Numbered from the stretch's first letter, positions 10,282 through 22,730 are shown. The stretch: 64,000 bases of DNA from Rhizomys pruinosus (GCA_009823505.1 VZQC01005746.1:436853-500852), one strand, 5' to 3'. The notes: a model not told the origin generated them from the letters alone. A program made the numbers and translations.

Positions 10282-12135
10282 ATGAAGGTGTCACTTGGTA
10301 ACGGCGAAATGGGCGTCTCCGCCCATCTGCAGCCTTGCAAGTCGGGAACCACTCGGTTTTTTACCAGCAATACTCACAGTTCCGTGGTGTTGCAAGGCTT
10401 TGATCAGCTTAGACTAGAAGGGTTGCTTTGTGACGTGACTCTGGTACCTGGTGATGGAGACGAAATTTTCCCTGTACATAGAGCCATGATGGCGTCTGCT
10501 AGTGATTATTTCAAGGCCATGTTCACAGGTGGAATGAAAGAGCAAGATTTAATGTGCATTAAGCTTCATGGGGTGAACAAAGTTGGTCTAAAGAAAATCA
10601 TTGATTTTATTTATACTGCAAAACTGTCTCTTAATATGGACAGTCTTCAGGACACTCTTGAAGCTGCCAGCTTTCTTCAGATTTTACCTGTTTTGGACTT
10701 TTGTAAAGTATTTCTTATATCAGGAGTTTCTTTAGATAACTGTGTTGAGGTTGGACGAATTGCTAACACCTACAACCTTATAGAAGTGGATAAATATGTT
10801 AATAATTTCATCCTGAAGAACTTTCCTGCTTTATTGAGTACTGGTGAGTTCCTAAAACTCCCCTTTGAACGGCTTGCCTTCGTGCTTTCCAGTAATAGTC
10901 TCAAACACTGTACTGAACTTGAACTCTTCAAGGCAGCCTGCCGCTGGTTGCGGCTGGAAGACCCTAGGATGGATTATGCTGCAAAGTTAATGAAGAATAT
11001 TCGATTTCCACTGATGACACCACAGGACCTCATCAATTATGTGCAGACAGTAGATTTCATGAGAACAGACAACACCTGTGTGAATTTACTTTTGGAAGCT
11101 AGCAATTACCAAATGATGCCATATATGCAGCCAGTGATGCAGTCAGACAGAACTGCCATTCGATCTGATTCTACTCACTTGGTTACATTAGGAGGAGTTT
11201 TGAGGCAGCAGCTGGTTGTCAGTAAAGAATTACGGATGTATGATGAAAGGGCCCAAGAATGGAAATCATTAGCCCCTATGGACGCTCCTCGATACCAGCA
11301 TGGCATTGCTGTTATTGGAAATTTTCTTTATGTAGTTGGAGGCCAGAGCAATTATGATACGAAAGGAAAAACTGCTGTTGATACAGTTTTCAGATTTGAT
11401 CCTAGATATAATAAATGGATGCAAGTGGCATCCTTAAATGAAAAGCGCACGTTCTTCCACCTGAGTGCCCTCAAAGGACATTTATATGCAGTTGGTGGGC
11501 GCAGTGCAGCTGGTGAACTGGCCACAGTAGAATGTTACAATCCAAGAATGAATGAATGGAGCTATGTTGCAAAAATGAGTGAGCCCCACTATGGACATGC
11601 TGGAACAGTATATGGGGGCCTAATGTACATATCAGGAGGAATTACCCATGACACATTCCAAAATGAGCTCATGTGTTTTGACCCAGATACAGATAAATGG
11701 ACACAAAAGGCTCCAATGACTACAGTCAGAGGTCTGCATTGCATGTGTACAGTTGGAGACAAACTGTATGTAATTGGTGGCAACCACTTCAGAGGAACAA
11801 GTGACTATGATGATGTTCTAAGCTGTGAATACTATTCACCAAGTCTTGACCAGTGGACACCAATTGCTGCTATGTTAAGAGGTCAAAGTGATGTTGGAGT
11901 TGCCGTCTTTGAAAACAAAATCTATGTTGTTGGTGGATATTCTTGGAATAATCGTTGCATGGTAGAAATTGTGCAGAAATATGACCCAGAAAAAGATGAG
12001 TGGCATAAAGTTTTTGATCTTCCAGAATCACTTGGTGGCATTCGGGCTTGTACTCTCACAGTTTTTCCACCTGAAGAAAACCCTGGATCCCCTTCTAGGG
12101 AATCACCTCTTTCTGCACCTTCAGATCATTCTTAG
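10282..12135 (+). CDS. Klhl9: Kelch-like protein 9, CUL3 ubiquitin-ligase adaptor
   Basis: Substrate adaptor of CUL3-RING E3 ligases. In the known family it acts with KLHL13 to ubiquitinate Aurora B so that the kinase leaves mitotic chromosomes, and has also been linked to IRS1 turnover. A single uninterrupted frame of 617 codons. The start is the ATG opening [10 protein letters not shown]; upstream in-frame sequence reaches only a GTG at 10261. BTB domain about residues 40-150, BACK about 155-260, then six Kelch blades with double-glycine motifs at about 304, 353, 405, 452, 499 and 551 (YVVGG, YAVGG, YISGG, YVIGG). The tail is Ser/Pro-rich, ending SAPSDHS. Leu95, the site of a human distal-myopathy mutation, is present. 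The paralogue KLHL13 is very similar but has introns and is X-linked; the single exon, own CpG island and interferon pseudogenes nearby argue for Klhl9. The frame looks fully functional. Confidence 0.97.
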   Translation: MKVSLGNGEMGVSAHLQPCKSGTTRFFTSNTHSSVVLQGFDQLRLEGLLCDVTLVPGDGDEIFPVHRAMMASASDYFKAMFTGGMKEQDLMCIKLHGVNKVGLKKIIDFIYTAKLSLNMDSLQDTLEAASFLQILPVLDFCKVFLISGVSLDNCVEVGRIANTYNLIEVDKYVNNFILKNFPALLSTGEFLKLPFERLAFVLSSNSLKHCTELELFKAACRWLRLEDPRMDYAAKLMKNIRFPLMTPQDLINYVQTVDFMRTDNTCVNLLLEASNYQMMPYMQPVMQSDRTAIRSDSTHLVTLGGVLRQQLVVSKELRMYDERAQEWKSLAPMDAPRYQHGIAVIGNFLYVVGGQSNYDTKGKTAVDTVFRFDPRYNKWMQVASLNEKRTFFHLSALKGHLYAVGGRSAAGELATVECYNPRMNEWSYVAKMSEPHYGHAGTVYGGLMYISGGITHDTFQNELMCFDPDTDKWTQKAPMTTVRGLHCMCTVGDKLYVIGGNHFRGTSDYDDVLSCEYYSPSLDQWTPIAAMLRGQSDVGVAVFENKIYVVGGYSWNNRCMVEIVQKYDPEKDEWHKVFDLPESLGGIRACTLTVFPPEENPGSPSRESPLSAPSDHS

Positions 12136-13880
12136 GTGTAAACCTTTTCATTGTGTCGTGGATCATTTCATACTTCCCCCTCAGTGGTCCCTTCTTACTG
12201 TTGCAGTTATTAGACAAAAAGGTAGCTTAGATTATTTGTCTTGTTTGGCTTAGTATGTTTATCAATGGCTGACATATGTATTCTGAAAATATATTCAATA
12301 TATTCAGCTGTTTTAACAAGTGAAAAGATAATGTAGAAGATTAGATGCCTTTTTTGGTGTTATGTGTATCAAATTGTAGATGATCATAGTAAATGTGTAA
12401 TTAAGTCTAGTATATTTCAAAGTTGAAAGTTTAGTTGAGAGGCTACCTGTTCTAAAATAATAAAAGGTTGCCAAGTTACCTCCCTCGTTTAGAGTTTTTG
12501 ACCATCTGTTAACCAGATTGTGTGATCGCACTTAGAATATATGAAGGTTTTTTAGGTAGAGAGAAGAAAGAATAAAAATACTAACTAGAAGAAATAGTCC
12601 TAAGTCAAGATTTGATATTTCTCCTTGGAGAGAGAAAAGAAAAAATATGTGTACACATAAGACAGATAAGCATGCACACACAAAAATATGTGCATGTATA
12701 CATATGAACTTTTAGAATTGAGTAAGACTTCATCTGTAGTGAAATTGTCCTTTTTGTTTTTTATTCCACAAAACAGCTAATTATATTTAAATGGGAATTC
12801 AGTACCTGAGAGTAAATTTCTCATGGTCTTACATAGAATTTTGATAACTAAGGGCTACAACAAGTTAAATTGACATTCAAATTTGTCATTTGATAAATTG
12901 TTTAAATGAAAAGTACATTAATTTTTCTGTATATATGTTTTCTGTAATTATTTGTATATAGTTATTTAGCAAAGCTTGAGTTTCAGAGAATTGGTTTTGC
13001 TTTTCTCATACTTTTTTTTCTACTTCTGTAAAATTTGAGAGAAAAGAAAGACAAAGAAATATTCTGAACAAAGTTAGAGGATTTTAAGTTCCATCTTCCA
13101 TCTTAGTCTGGGATTCTCATTGTTTGATTTGAGTGACTGTCATGTTGTCCTGAGTTGTGTGATCTGCCTCAAGACTGTGATCTGAGCAAACAGACATGTA
13201 CTTTGTTCAGCATTAGAACTTCAGGTTCCTCAATATCATGTGTGTGTCTGGTTAAGTACATGGGGAAAACTTTAAAGGGACCTTACCAACAAATGGAATA
13301 GGAGGCCTTTATAATCAGTAATTCTGAATAGGTACATTCCTAGAAAAATTGTTCACCTGAAGGAAGAAATTATATGTATACATATGTATTTGCATGCCAA
13401 TCCGTGGGAGATTATGGGAGTTTCAATAATCAGGAACAGCTTTACTTGAATCACTTAATATGACTTAGGAAGCAAGGGAAAAGTCTTGGCTTCCAGGAAT
13501 CTGAACTTACTGCCCATACAAGTGATGATTCATTTTAATGCTATTTGTGATTTCTGCATTGGCAGAAATTTTCATACTTCGTGCTTTATTTTTTTCAAAT
13601 GATACTTATTTATCACTCAAAATGATACATCTGAGTACTTTTAGTTGAGTTAAAATTGCTACCAACTTTGTGTACTGAATAAGGAAAAAAATGGCATCCC
13701 AGTCATTTCTTTGATTATTAATGAGATTGGTATTTGTGTATTTTGGATAGCTGTGTTTCTTCTTTGGTCAAGTGTTATATTCTTTGTCCTTTTGATAACT
13801 ATTGGGGTTGCTTTGTTTTCATATCAAGTTATAGGATCTCTATAATAAATATTATTTAACTGATGTTTACTTGTATTGTC
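12136..13880 (+). other. Klhl9: Probable Klhl9 3' UTR
   Basis: AT-rich, free of SINEs and L1, unlike every other stretch of this length in the window, which fits a constrained long 3' UTR. Candidate poly(A) signals are the aataaa near 12571 and the one at 13844-13849. The true 3' end is inferred, not shown. Confidence 0.55.
13844..13849 (+). terminator. Candidate Klhl9 poly(A) signal
   Basis: aataaa followed within about 20-40 bp by a T/GT-rich stretch (tgtttacttgtattgtc then a T run), the usual downstream element. An alternative upstream signal exists near 12571. Confidence 0.45.
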
Positions 13881-14261
13881 TTTTTTTTTTCCTTAGATGC
13901 TTACAGTTTTACAAATGAAGGCTGTTCACTTAATTTTTGAGAACAGATTTATCCTTGCTGCATTTTGACCTTTTGAGGGTAACTTTCCTGGGGTTTCTGA
14001 CAATTATGAATCTGTTTCTTTTTCAATGCTGATTCTAACATGCCAAGATGATATTTATTGCACAGAATGTCTTGTACATTTTTCTTTTGTTTAAAGAAGA
14101 TATCTACCTTCTCCTTATTGCATTTGACCCTGTTGTTTTCAAATTAAGTACCCTGTAACCAGGTAAGCTAACTGCTCCGTCTATATCACCCTACAGCCTT
14201 ACACATCTTACCTCTCCTTTTACCTTCCAGTTTTCTGCAATTGACAGCTAGCTCTCTTGGT
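13881..14261. other. Unassigned sequence
   Basis: No gene, no clear repeat; could still belong to the Klhl9 3' UTR if a later poly(A) site is used. Confidence 0.35.
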
Positions 14262-14420
14262 AGTCATACAAATAGCTGACTGAAACTCTGTTGATCATAA
14301 CTCCAGTTCCAGGGGATCTGACACCATATTCTTTCCTCTGTGGACACTGCATGACTGGGTATACTTATATACATGCAGGCATAACACTCATACAAATAAA
14401 AAAGAAAGAAAAAAAAAAGA
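14262..14420 (+). mobile_element. B2 SINE, 5'-truncated or diverged
   Basis: Contains the B2 body ('aactccagttccaggggatctgacacc') and an A-rich tail; the head is missing or eroded. Confidence 0.7.
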
Positions 14421-14454
14421 ATAGTCATTAAACCTAGAATTCCATTTAAGATGG

Positions 14455-14668
14455 AAACTTTTAAAGTTTTATTATTTTTTATGTGTGTGAGTATATTGCC
14501 TGCACCCATGTCATGCAGTACATATGGAGGTCAGAAGAGGGTGTTGGATCCCCTGGAACTGGAGTTGTGGAAGGTTATTGGCCACCATGAGAGTGCTGGG
14601 AATCAAACCCGGGTCCTCTGCCAGAGTAGCCAGTGCTCTTAACCAGTAAGCTATCTCTCCAGTCTCTA
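14455..14668 (-). mobile_element. B2 SINE
   Basis: Reverse B2 from 'ttttaaagttttatt' to 'ctatctctccagtc'. Confidence 0.85.
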
Positions 14669-14729
14669 AGATGGAAATTTTAAGTGATTCTGAAATAATT
14701 GAAAAAAGTATTTTCATAAGTCTGGTAAA

Positions 14730-14912
14730 CTTTTAAAAATATTTTATTATGTTTATTTTATGTGTATGAGTGTATTACCTGTATGTAAATGCATCCATGT
14801 TGTGCGGTGCCCACAATTGTTAGCCACTATGTTGGTGCTGGGAATTGAACCTTGGACCTCTTTGTAAGTGCAGCCAGTGCTCTTAACCACTGTGCCATCT
14901 CACCAGCTCCCA
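14730..14912 (-). mobile_element. B2 SINE, diverged
   Basis: Reverse B2 from 'aaaaatattttatta' to 'catctcaccagctcc', older than its neighbour. Confidence 0.8.
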
Positions 14913-15022
14913 AGTCTGATAAGCTTTTCTGATATGTTTGTCCTGAAAAATGTATAGGAAAATAAAAAAAAGCATGAAATATAAATTATCCATGATTTCA
15001 CAGGGCCAATATAACATTAGGT

Positions 15023-15027
<5 letters not shown>

Positions 15028-15068
<41 letters not shown>

Positions 15069-15076
15069 TATATATG
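15028..15076. repeat. (TA)n(CA)n microsatellite
   Basis: Alternating TA run passing into CA and back to TA. Confidence 0.95.
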
Positions 15077-15250
15077 ATTATATATACATATAAAATCATA
15101 GTTTTCAAAGATGCTCTGTTAAACTAAAAGCTAAATGACTTAAAAAATTCAAGTTTCAGACACAAACTACTGCCATGATGACTTGCTCAGTTTTTCATCT
15201 GTAGTTATTAGGAAATAATGTGCTTGGAGTTTATCTCTTTTTCTCTCTCT

Positions 15251-15253
<3 letters not shown>

Positions 15254-15287
<34 letters not shown>

Positions 15288-15422
15288 GTCTTTTGGAGAC
15301 AGGGCTTCCCTGTAGCCCCAGCTGTCCTGGAACTCGCTCTGTAGACCAGGCTGGCCTTGAACTCACAAAGATCCGCCTGCCTCAGCCTCCCAAGTGCTAG
15401 GCGTGCGCCACCACGCTCAGCT
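15254..15422 (-). mobile_element. B1 SINE
   Basis: Long poly-T (tail) at the left, B1 body with 'tctgtagaccaggctggcc', full 5' end at the right. A target-site duplication of about 14 bp (ggagtttatctctt) lies at both sides. Confidence 0.95.
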
Positions 15423-16014
15423 GGAGTTTATCTCTTAATTATCAAATGAATACTATGAGAGAGACTCTGCCTGAGAGATTCTGCATGTCTGTAATTCCAG
15501 ACTCAAGAAGCAGTATTGTGAGTTTAAGGATAATCTAAGCTGCATAGTGAAAGCTTGTCGAAAACAAAACGATTCTGTTTTTGCACACTTCTATTTTCCT
15601 TGCCTTCTAATGTTTGCCTACAAAATAATTAACATTTGATCATATAAAAAATTTTCCTGTATATTTTAAAAGTACTTTATTTTTGGGAAACGAACTCACT
15701 ATGTAGATCAGGCTGCCTGGCCTTGATTCACCAGCTTCTGCCTCCCAAGTGCTAGCATTAAAGCCATGTTCTTGGCGTCTACAGGAAATTTCATAAACAT
15801 GAAGATTAAAAGGAAGTTCCTATTCTTAGCTCAGTGGGTTAAAACTGCTGAAAGACTTGGGCAAGTTACATTATAAGCATTGTTCCCATTTATATGTGGG
15901 GCTGTTGGGGTTGTATAGAGACAGTAACAAAATGGTTTACACAAATAGAATGGGTTCAGCAGATGGTAATTGTAACCAATTAAGTTGATATTTTGTAATT
16001 ATTTTTGAATTGGT
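15423..16014. other. Mostly unassigned; diverged B1 fragment near 15690-15775
   Basis: A B1-like antisense segment ('cactatgtagatcaggctg ... cctcccaagtgctagc') is visible; the rest is unrecognised. Confidence 0.5.
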
Positions 16015-16270
16015 GGTATATGTGCAAGTGTGTGTGTATGTGTGTTGGGGGGGCAGGAGTCATTTGTGTATGTGTGCATGGAGGCCAGAGGCTGAAGTAG
16101 GATGCTTTCCACAGTTGCTTTTTCACGTCTGTGCTTTTTTCCTTTCTGAGGAAAGATCTATCATGGAACCTGAAGCTTGCCAATTCAGCTAGACTGGCTG
16201 GCCAGCAAGCCCTGGTTATCTTCCTGTCCGTCTCCAAAGGCATGCAGCAGTGCTTTCTTTACCCCCAACG
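16015..16270 (-). mobile_element. B4-like composite SINE, diverged
   Basis: Antisense sequence with 'catggaggccagaggctga' and 'ctagactggctggccagcaagccc', landmarks of rodent B4 (ID/B1 composite) elements. Confidence 0.6.
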
Positions 16271-16454
16271 TATTACCAGGTGACAGGTTCTAAATAAATC
16301 TGAATAATGTAAGATTTTACATTCTTGACAAAAACATTTGCAAGAGTGTGCTAATAACATTTACAGCAGACTATTTCAGTGACTATTTCAAAGGAAATTA
16401 TGCAGTTTCAGTTGTTTTACTCTTTACTGATTACAGGTAATAGCTTGCCTAATT

Positions 16455-16641
16455 AAAGAAAAATTTATTTCATGTGGATGATTGTTTTGCCTGCATGTAT
16501 ACATGCATACATGCATACAGTGCCTGTGGTTATCAGAAGAGGGCATCCAATCCTCTGGAACTGGAGTTACAGATGCTGGGAGCTGAACCTGGATCCTCTG
16601 CAGGAACAGCCTTAACCACTGAGCCTTCTCTTCAGCCCCCA
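16455..16641 (-). mobile_element. B2 SINE
   Basis: Reverse B2 ending 'gagccttctcttcagccccc'; carries a short (ATGCATAC)n expansion near 16497-16519. Confidence 0.8.
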
Positions 16642-17095
16642 ACTATGAACATTTTTCGTAAGTGACTCATTTGTTCTCGTTTTGCTTTAAATGTCTGAAT
16701 TCATATGAAGACTTCTTACATGACATTTTTTGGGGGGACATTGTTATTCAGTTTGTGATCAAATGTGCCCATCTTTTACATTTTGACCTTTGGGTAATAA
16801 TTTGATGTTTTCTTTTTCTGTAGCACTGTTAGTAACAGATTCCTGGATCTTGGTCTTGTAGGATTTGTCAGCACTGGTTCTGATCTGCTGACACTGCTTA
16901 TCTCCTGTTCAATTAACTTTTCATTCTAATGGAAATAGAGATGCATTTCTTTTCTTCAAAATTTGTATAAAAATTAAATTAAGAATATTAATTTTCATTC
17001 TCTGTTTATAGCAAATACGTGTCTGTCTTTTGCTCTGGTCATGTTAACATATAAGTCATCTTAACATACAAGTTTTTCTTTTTTTAAACAATAGT
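16642..17095. other. Unassigned AT-rich sequence
   Basis: Nothing recognised. Confidence 0.4.
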
Positions 17096-17255
17096 GGAAC
17101 TAGGGCTTTATATTTATTTTTGTTTACTTTTTAGAGACAGTCTCTTATTGCCCAAACTGGCCCCAAACTCCCCAGGTAGCAAAGGATGACCTTGAATTCC
17201 TGATCCTCCTTACCTCCCAAATGCTGGAATTACAGGCATGCATCACCAGCTTGCG
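17096..17255 (-). mobile_element. Old B1/PB1-like SINE
   Basis: Antisense 'agagacagtctcttattgcc ... ctcccaaatgctggaattac'; strongly diverged monomer. Confidence 0.65.
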
Positions 17256-18352
17256 TCTTTCTGTTATTTTAAATACTTTGCTACATACATTTTTCCCATT
17301 GTAAGGTAGTATACTATCTCAGTATTTTGTTATTGATATAACATTCTGCTAGACTTTTAGTATAAAATCTAGGTTATCTTTTTATATTATCCAGTTCTAT
17401 AAGCCACATTTGGCATAATTTTGGTCACTTGGTGAATTTTGATGATTTTTTTTTTCTTATTTACCATATGGCTAAGTTGTTTTCTTCAGTTCTAATGATC
17501 TATTATTCAAGTTGTCTTTGACATATAGTTTTCCTTTGAACTGGGTTTTCATATATTCTATCTTAACACTATTGGACATAGTTTTGCCAAATGGATTTTT
17601 CTGTCTACATTGATACTCTTTGGTTCTTAAAGGGTTTTGGGTAGACCTTCTTGTGTTTTTACCTTAAACAAAGCATTATAAAATGCTTTTCCTTATTATT
17701 TATCTAATAAAGAATGGTTAATTTTCTAGCAAAACTATGGTAATAACAAGGCATTTTGTCTTAAAAAATTTTTTAAAGTATTCCAGTTTTAGAATTCCTT
17801 TGTTAAAGGAAGATATTCTTGATCTTATTCATGAAATGCTTCATTAATTGGGATGCTTAAAACCTTGTAGATGTGTATCTTCACAAATACTACTATAATT
17901 TGCATCTGAAAGTTCAAGGGCCCATGTATTAAATGCTTGTTCTTCCACCCATGGTGCTGATCGGAGGTGATGGACCCTTTAAGATGTAGGACATAGTTGG
18001 AGGAAGGTCACCATTCTGTGCCCTTGAAGGGGATATTAGATTGGTCTCTCTCTTTTTGCCATAATGTAAGTGGACCTTCTTTAGTGCAATCCTGCCATGA
18101 TGTCATAGACCCAAAGTGATGTGGACAAGTGACTGTGAATGGACTTTTGAAACTGTGAGTCAAAACAAACCATCCTTGCTTTAAATTGTTTATGCTTAAC
18201 GAATAGTACTGAGATATCGGTTTAATTTTTCACATGCCAAATACTGAAAATTTTTTAATCTCAGTCACTGGGCAGGAAGCATGCTCATATTGTCGAGTAC
18301 ATTGATAGAGGAAGCACTTTGACAAGAGTAGTAAAAATCTTCCAAGTTTGGG
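17256..18352. other. Unassigned; ancient interspersed repeat about 17880-18190
   Basis: 17880-18190 has the look of an old mammalian MER-type element ('tttgaaactgtgagtcaaaacaaacc', 'cctgccatgatgtcatag'), family not assigned. The rest is AT-rich and unrecognised. Confidence 0.4.
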
Positions 18353-18402
18353 CTGGAGAGATGGCCTAGCGGTTAAGAGCGCCAACCGCTCTTGCAGAGT
18401 TT
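18353..18402 (+). mobile_element. Isolated B2 head, 3'-truncated
   Basis: Only about 50 bp of the tRNA-derived B2 head, from 'gggctggagagatggcc' to 'ctcttgcagag', then unrelated sequence with no B2 body or tail. Confidence 0.8.
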
Positions 18403-18527
18403 TATACTTTGTGAATAAATGTTAACAAATGAAAGACTAAGCCCTAAATGTTTGCCTCAGCATGATGCTGCTAATTATTTCCTTGTATGACCTCAGAAGA
18501 TTGCCTGTAAAAATACTTTTTTTGTCT

Positions 18528-18739
18528 TTTTAAAAAATTTATTTATTTTTGATGTTTATTAGTGTTAATTGCCTTCATGTATATAAGTGCACTTGTGTGG
18601 TACAGTGCCCACAGAGGACAGAAGAGGGTGTCAATCCCCTGGATGTTGTTAGCTGCTATGTGGGTGTTAGGATTTGCACCCAGGTCTTTTGCAAGAGCAG
18701 CCAGTGCTTTTAACCATTGAGCCATCTCTCCAGCCTCCT
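18528..18739 (-). mobile_element. B2 SINE
   Basis: Reverse B2 from 'tttaaaaaatttattta' to 'gccatctctccagcctcc'. Confidence 0.85.
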
Positions 18740-18780
18740 GCCCCCCAACTTCTGACTTTTCAGCTATAGTATCTTCTCTT

Positions 18781-19925
18781 TTTGTGTGCATGTGTGTGTG
18801 AGTGAACAACTCATCAAAATAAGATTCTTTATTGTTGGACATTGTTTCACACATACATCAAACAAGCCAAAAAAAATAAAAATAAATAAAACCAAAAAAC
18901 CCCCCAGCAACTTCATAGACAAAAAATGGAAAAAAAAAACAAAATAAAAACCTTTTATCTTTGGCCTTTTTAACCATCTCATACAAACCAACTACTTATA
19001 GTAGAGCTAGGTACATACACAAAAAGAGTTACTGGAATGCTCAGAATAAGATTTTCTTTTTTTGTTGTTGTTTTTGCCTTTTTTTACAAGGTTTTTTTTT
19101 GCCTTTGAGATTATAATGAACATGGTCACACCACAAGTAAAGTCAGAAGTAGGACAGAGAATGCTCTAAAGGCTGGTTTGGTCACCCATTATAATTAAAA
19201 ATGGCTGACCCCTAACAATATGTACAAAAATATAAAATGTAAATAAAAAAGACAAATATTTTCCTTTTAAGAAAAAAGCAGGGCCTTGGAAGTTTTGTTT
19301 TTTTTCCTCCCCTGTTGCAAATTCATGTTGTAGTTTTGGTGGGTGGCACTGCCTGCTGGGGTTGGGGCTGCCTCTCTACTCGAAGGTGACCTGGTTTAGA
19401 TTCTGAGACTGGGAAGTGGAGGGTAAATAGGTCACGGCGGCCTTTTAAGTTTAACTTTTCCTTTTTGCTGTCATCCTCGTCAGTCTTCTGCTTCTTGGTA
19501 TCAACATCATCATCATCATCTTCTGCTCCCCGCTTGGTGGCACCTATCAGCCTCCTCATCTTCATCTCCATCTTCTTCCTCACCACCACCTTCTTTCTCC
19601 TCCTCCTCCTTTTCCTCTCCACCTTCTTCCTCTTCTTCATCTACCTCATTGTCAGTCCGCTATTTTCCTCACTAGCGTTCCCTTTGGCAGGTGCCTTCCA
19701 TTCTCTGCCTCCTCCACAGCTTCCTTCTTCTCATTCAAGTCCTTGGTGGTGATCTTGGAGCTGGTGTCCACGGCTGCGTCTGACATGGGGGGGCACGCTG
19801 GTGATCTAATGCAGCTGAGGAGAGAGGGCTCAGCGGAGGAGGTGGGCGCCGAGGGTGGCAGCGGTGAAAGCAGAGCCTGACCCTGGAACAAAGCAAAGAT
19901 GGCTTTTCCCAGCAGCCTGTGGGGG
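18781..19925 (-). pseudogene. Ptma-ps: Ptma (prothymosin alpha) processed pseudogene
   Basis: Retrocopy of the mRNA for prothymosin alpha, an acidic nuclear chaperone-like protein. The coding part is 19786-19470 on the minus strand: MSDAAVDTSS start, frame intact to about residue 30 (EEAENGR), then frameshifted so the Glu-rich middle is read out of frame, and the parental frame returns only for the end (DTKKQKTDEDD). The stop after the final Asp is lost, so the frame runs on. 5' UTR reaches 19925; the 3' UTR runs to a poly(A) signal (tttatt, 18828-18833). A 13-bp duplication agtatcttctctt flanks it (18768-18780, 19926-19938). About 1.15 kb, the size of the whole mRNA. Broken; no product expected. 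Confidence 0.93.
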
Positions 19926-20039
19926 AGTATCTTCTCTTATAGCACTGTTGTGCATTCGTACTCAGTTGGTGATCAGTTCCATTTTAGGGGTTATCAAAGA
20001 TCTTTTACTTACCACTTTAACCTTTCTTACTCCAGTAGA

Positions 20040-20230
20040 TGCATGCATTTTGTCTTTTTTTTAATTGAATTTTTGTGCATTTCATACAGAACATCTCAAT
20101 CAATCTTAATCATCTTTGTACTGCGTTCCCTGTTGGCACCCTTTCACAGCTTCCCCACTGGAATTCATGCACTTTGTCATTTGTTTTAAGGCCTGTTGTG
20201 TCAAGTTAGTGTCCATGGAAGTTCCTCAGT
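20040..20230 (-). mobile_element. L1 3' end fragment
   Basis: Antisense L1 3' UTR ('tgcatttcatacagaacatctc', 'catgcactttgtcatt'), diverged relative of 48270-48480. Confidence 0.6.
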
Positions 20231-20608
20231 ACAAGTCTAGGAAAGAAAGATGAGAAAGTTTTCTTAACAAACATGGCCTTCCAGTCCCCATTGTGTTTTA
20301 GTGGTCAGAAAGAAATGACACCAAAGTATGGTAGTTCCTTGCAGTTCTGGCTAGAATAGAATCATCAAAAGTGATGGTTCATACTATTCTCTTTTTTTTT
20401 TTTTTTTTTTTCTGGAGGTTTAGTCTAGAGCTTTTTTTTAAGACATCTGTAGAATTAAACACTTTTTAAAAATACCTGTTTAATCCCTTTATTAATGGAT
20501 ATTAAACCTGTTACCTATTTCCTTAGATACAATAATTACTTTCTAATGGTTTCTCACCCTCCTTTCTACACAGTATGTGGGACCTAACTTGATTGTGTTT
20601 TAAAGAGT
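20231..20608. other. Unassigned; poly-T run near 20392
   Basis: 20270-20390 may be an old retroelement fragment; not assigned. Confidence 0.35.
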
Positions 20609-20818
20609 GGGCTAGAGAGATGGTTCAGTGGTTAAATGCACTGGATGTTCTTGTAGAAGACCCAGGTTTGAATCCTAGCACCCATCTAGTAGCTAAAAAG
20701 TATCTGTAACTCCAGTTCCAGAGGATCTGAATCCCTCTTCTGTCCTCTACAGGCATTGCACAGCACTTACACGCATACAGGCAATATATTTATACACAAA
20801 ATAAAAATAAATAAAAAA
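20609..20818 (+). mobile_element. B2 SINE, diverged
   Basis: Head 'gggctagagagatggttcagtgg', A-rich tail 'aaaataaaaataaataaaaaag'. Confidence 0.85.
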
Positions 20819-21569
20819 GTAACTAGAACATTTTTAATGTTTATTTTCTAGTGCTAGAATATTTCTGTATTTCCAGTGACTGTGAATTACTATTCTCTAT
20901 TTGCAAGCCTTTTATAACTTCTTCTCCTTCCCACTCTTAAGTTCACCTTCCACTTTTATGTATTTAAATTTTTTTCTTTTACTCTGTCCTTCACTTCCCC
21001 ACTGGCCATTATACTTTTGTATCCACAGTCCTTGATACTTGGGTAACTAATAAAGATTCTTAGGATGTCAGCTTAAGAGTCACTTCTAGATGTGTCCTCT
21101 GAACCACACACAATTCCCACTTGTTCCCAGTGTCCCAGTACTTTCCATGAACAGTCATTTGTGTTACTGTAAGTGAATGCTCACCTGCCCATAACTCCAG
21201 AAGTGGAAAGGGTTAGTGTTAGGGTTAGGCTCTGGTCAACAGAAGGTATGTACAAAGTATAGTCACTGCTTGTTGAGGTTTCAAGGTTGATGGTTGAATC
21301 AGCAACCATCATACATGATTTGTGTAACAAAGTAAAAGAAAATCGGAAGTCATGTCAACTAATGTCTCATTCTTCATAGACTTGCAAGGGTTTCTGCCCA
21401 ATTATATTTTCATTAGAATTGTCTATTCTGATAGAATTTTCAACTAAAGGAAATAAAAAAATAACATCAATATATGCACAAGGATAGGTAAACTGCATGT
21501 AACAAAGGTATTTCAAATAATTTATGAGTAAATGAAAATAACATTGCTTTTTCATGTGAGATAGTTAGG
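20819..21569. other. Unassigned sequence
   Basis: No gene or repeat recognised. Confidence 0.4.
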
Positions 21570-22445
21570 TAGTTTGCCCAAAAATTAGCTATGTGGACCA
21601 GGCTGGCCTTGAAAATCACATAGATTCCCTTTATTCTAGCTGAGAGCTGGGATTAAAGGCATGCACCACCAGTCAAGGTTTAACATTATTCCTATTCCTC
21701 CTTCTCCTCCTTTTTTTTTTTTTCAGGGTTTCCTTGTAGCCACAGCTGGCCTATAACAAGGCTGGCCTGGATTTTGCAGAGATCCACCTACCTCTGACCC
21801 TTTTGTGCTGGGAATAAAGGCATGTTCCACAAGATACTACTTAATATTCTCCTTAATTTGAAGACAGATTAAAACTTTAAGGGTACTTTGTGGCTCTGAG
21901 TATGAATAAGTCTCACCTTTTTTACAAAGTAAGTTTAACTTCCTCCACCTTTATCAAGCAAAAGAAAATAGAAGCTCACCATACTCATAAATAATAAATT
22001 TTGAGCACATAACAATTACCTTGAAGGATGTTTAATTATTATATATAAAAACTCAGTTACTGTTTAAAAGTACAATTTATTATTTTGAAACAGAAGTAAA
22101 AAAATATTCTTGCATTGAATTAATCTTCACAGTCTCGCTGGACTGGAGGTCACCAAGTAGACCAGGCTGGCCTAAAAGTCACAAAGATCCACATACCTCT
22201 GACCCCTTGTTGCTGGGAATGAAAGCATGCACTGCAAGGCACTGCTTAACATTCCTTCTTGATTTGATGACAGATTAAAGCTTTAAGGGTACTTTGCATC
22301 TCAATTTACTGAACAAGTATAACTACCTCTAGCTTTACCAAGCAAAGGAAACTAGAAGCTGACCATATTTATAAATAATAAATTTCAACAAAATAACAAT
22401 GTTGAAGGATAACTTATAATTATTACATATAAAAAACCCAAATTT

Positions 22446-22609
22446 GTCGGGCGTGGTGGCGCACGCCTTTAATCCTAGCACTTGGGAGGCAGAGGCAGGC
22501 GGGTCTTTGTGAGTTCAAGGCCAGCCTGGTCTACAGAGTGAGTTCCAGGACAGCTGGGGCTACAGGGAGACCCTGTCTTGAAAAGACAAAAAAAAAAAAA
22601 GAAAACCAT
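22446..22609 (+). mobile_element. B1 SINE inside the tandem array
   Basis: Full B1 with intact CpGs (gtcgggcgtggtggcgcacg) and poly-A; about 11-bp duplication aaacccaaatt on both sides. Much younger than the array units. Confidence 0.95.
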
Positions 22610-22730
22610 AAACCCAAATTCTACTTAAAGGTGTAATTTCTTCTTCTGAAATAAAAGTATATTTTCTGAGTAGAAAAAATGCCCTTGCATTGAATGAATA
22701 TCTATAGTCATTTTTTAGGGGAGGGCTTTA

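Noticed and set aside
10282..12135. Klhl13 retrocopy rather than Klhl9
   Set aside because: Sequence reads as Klhl9 to its C-terminus, is fully open, has its own CpG-island promoter and sits with interferon relics, as Klhl9 does.
11589..12253. Frames overlapping the Klhl9 3' coding end
   Set aside because: They are shadows of the Klhl9 coding sequence in other frames.
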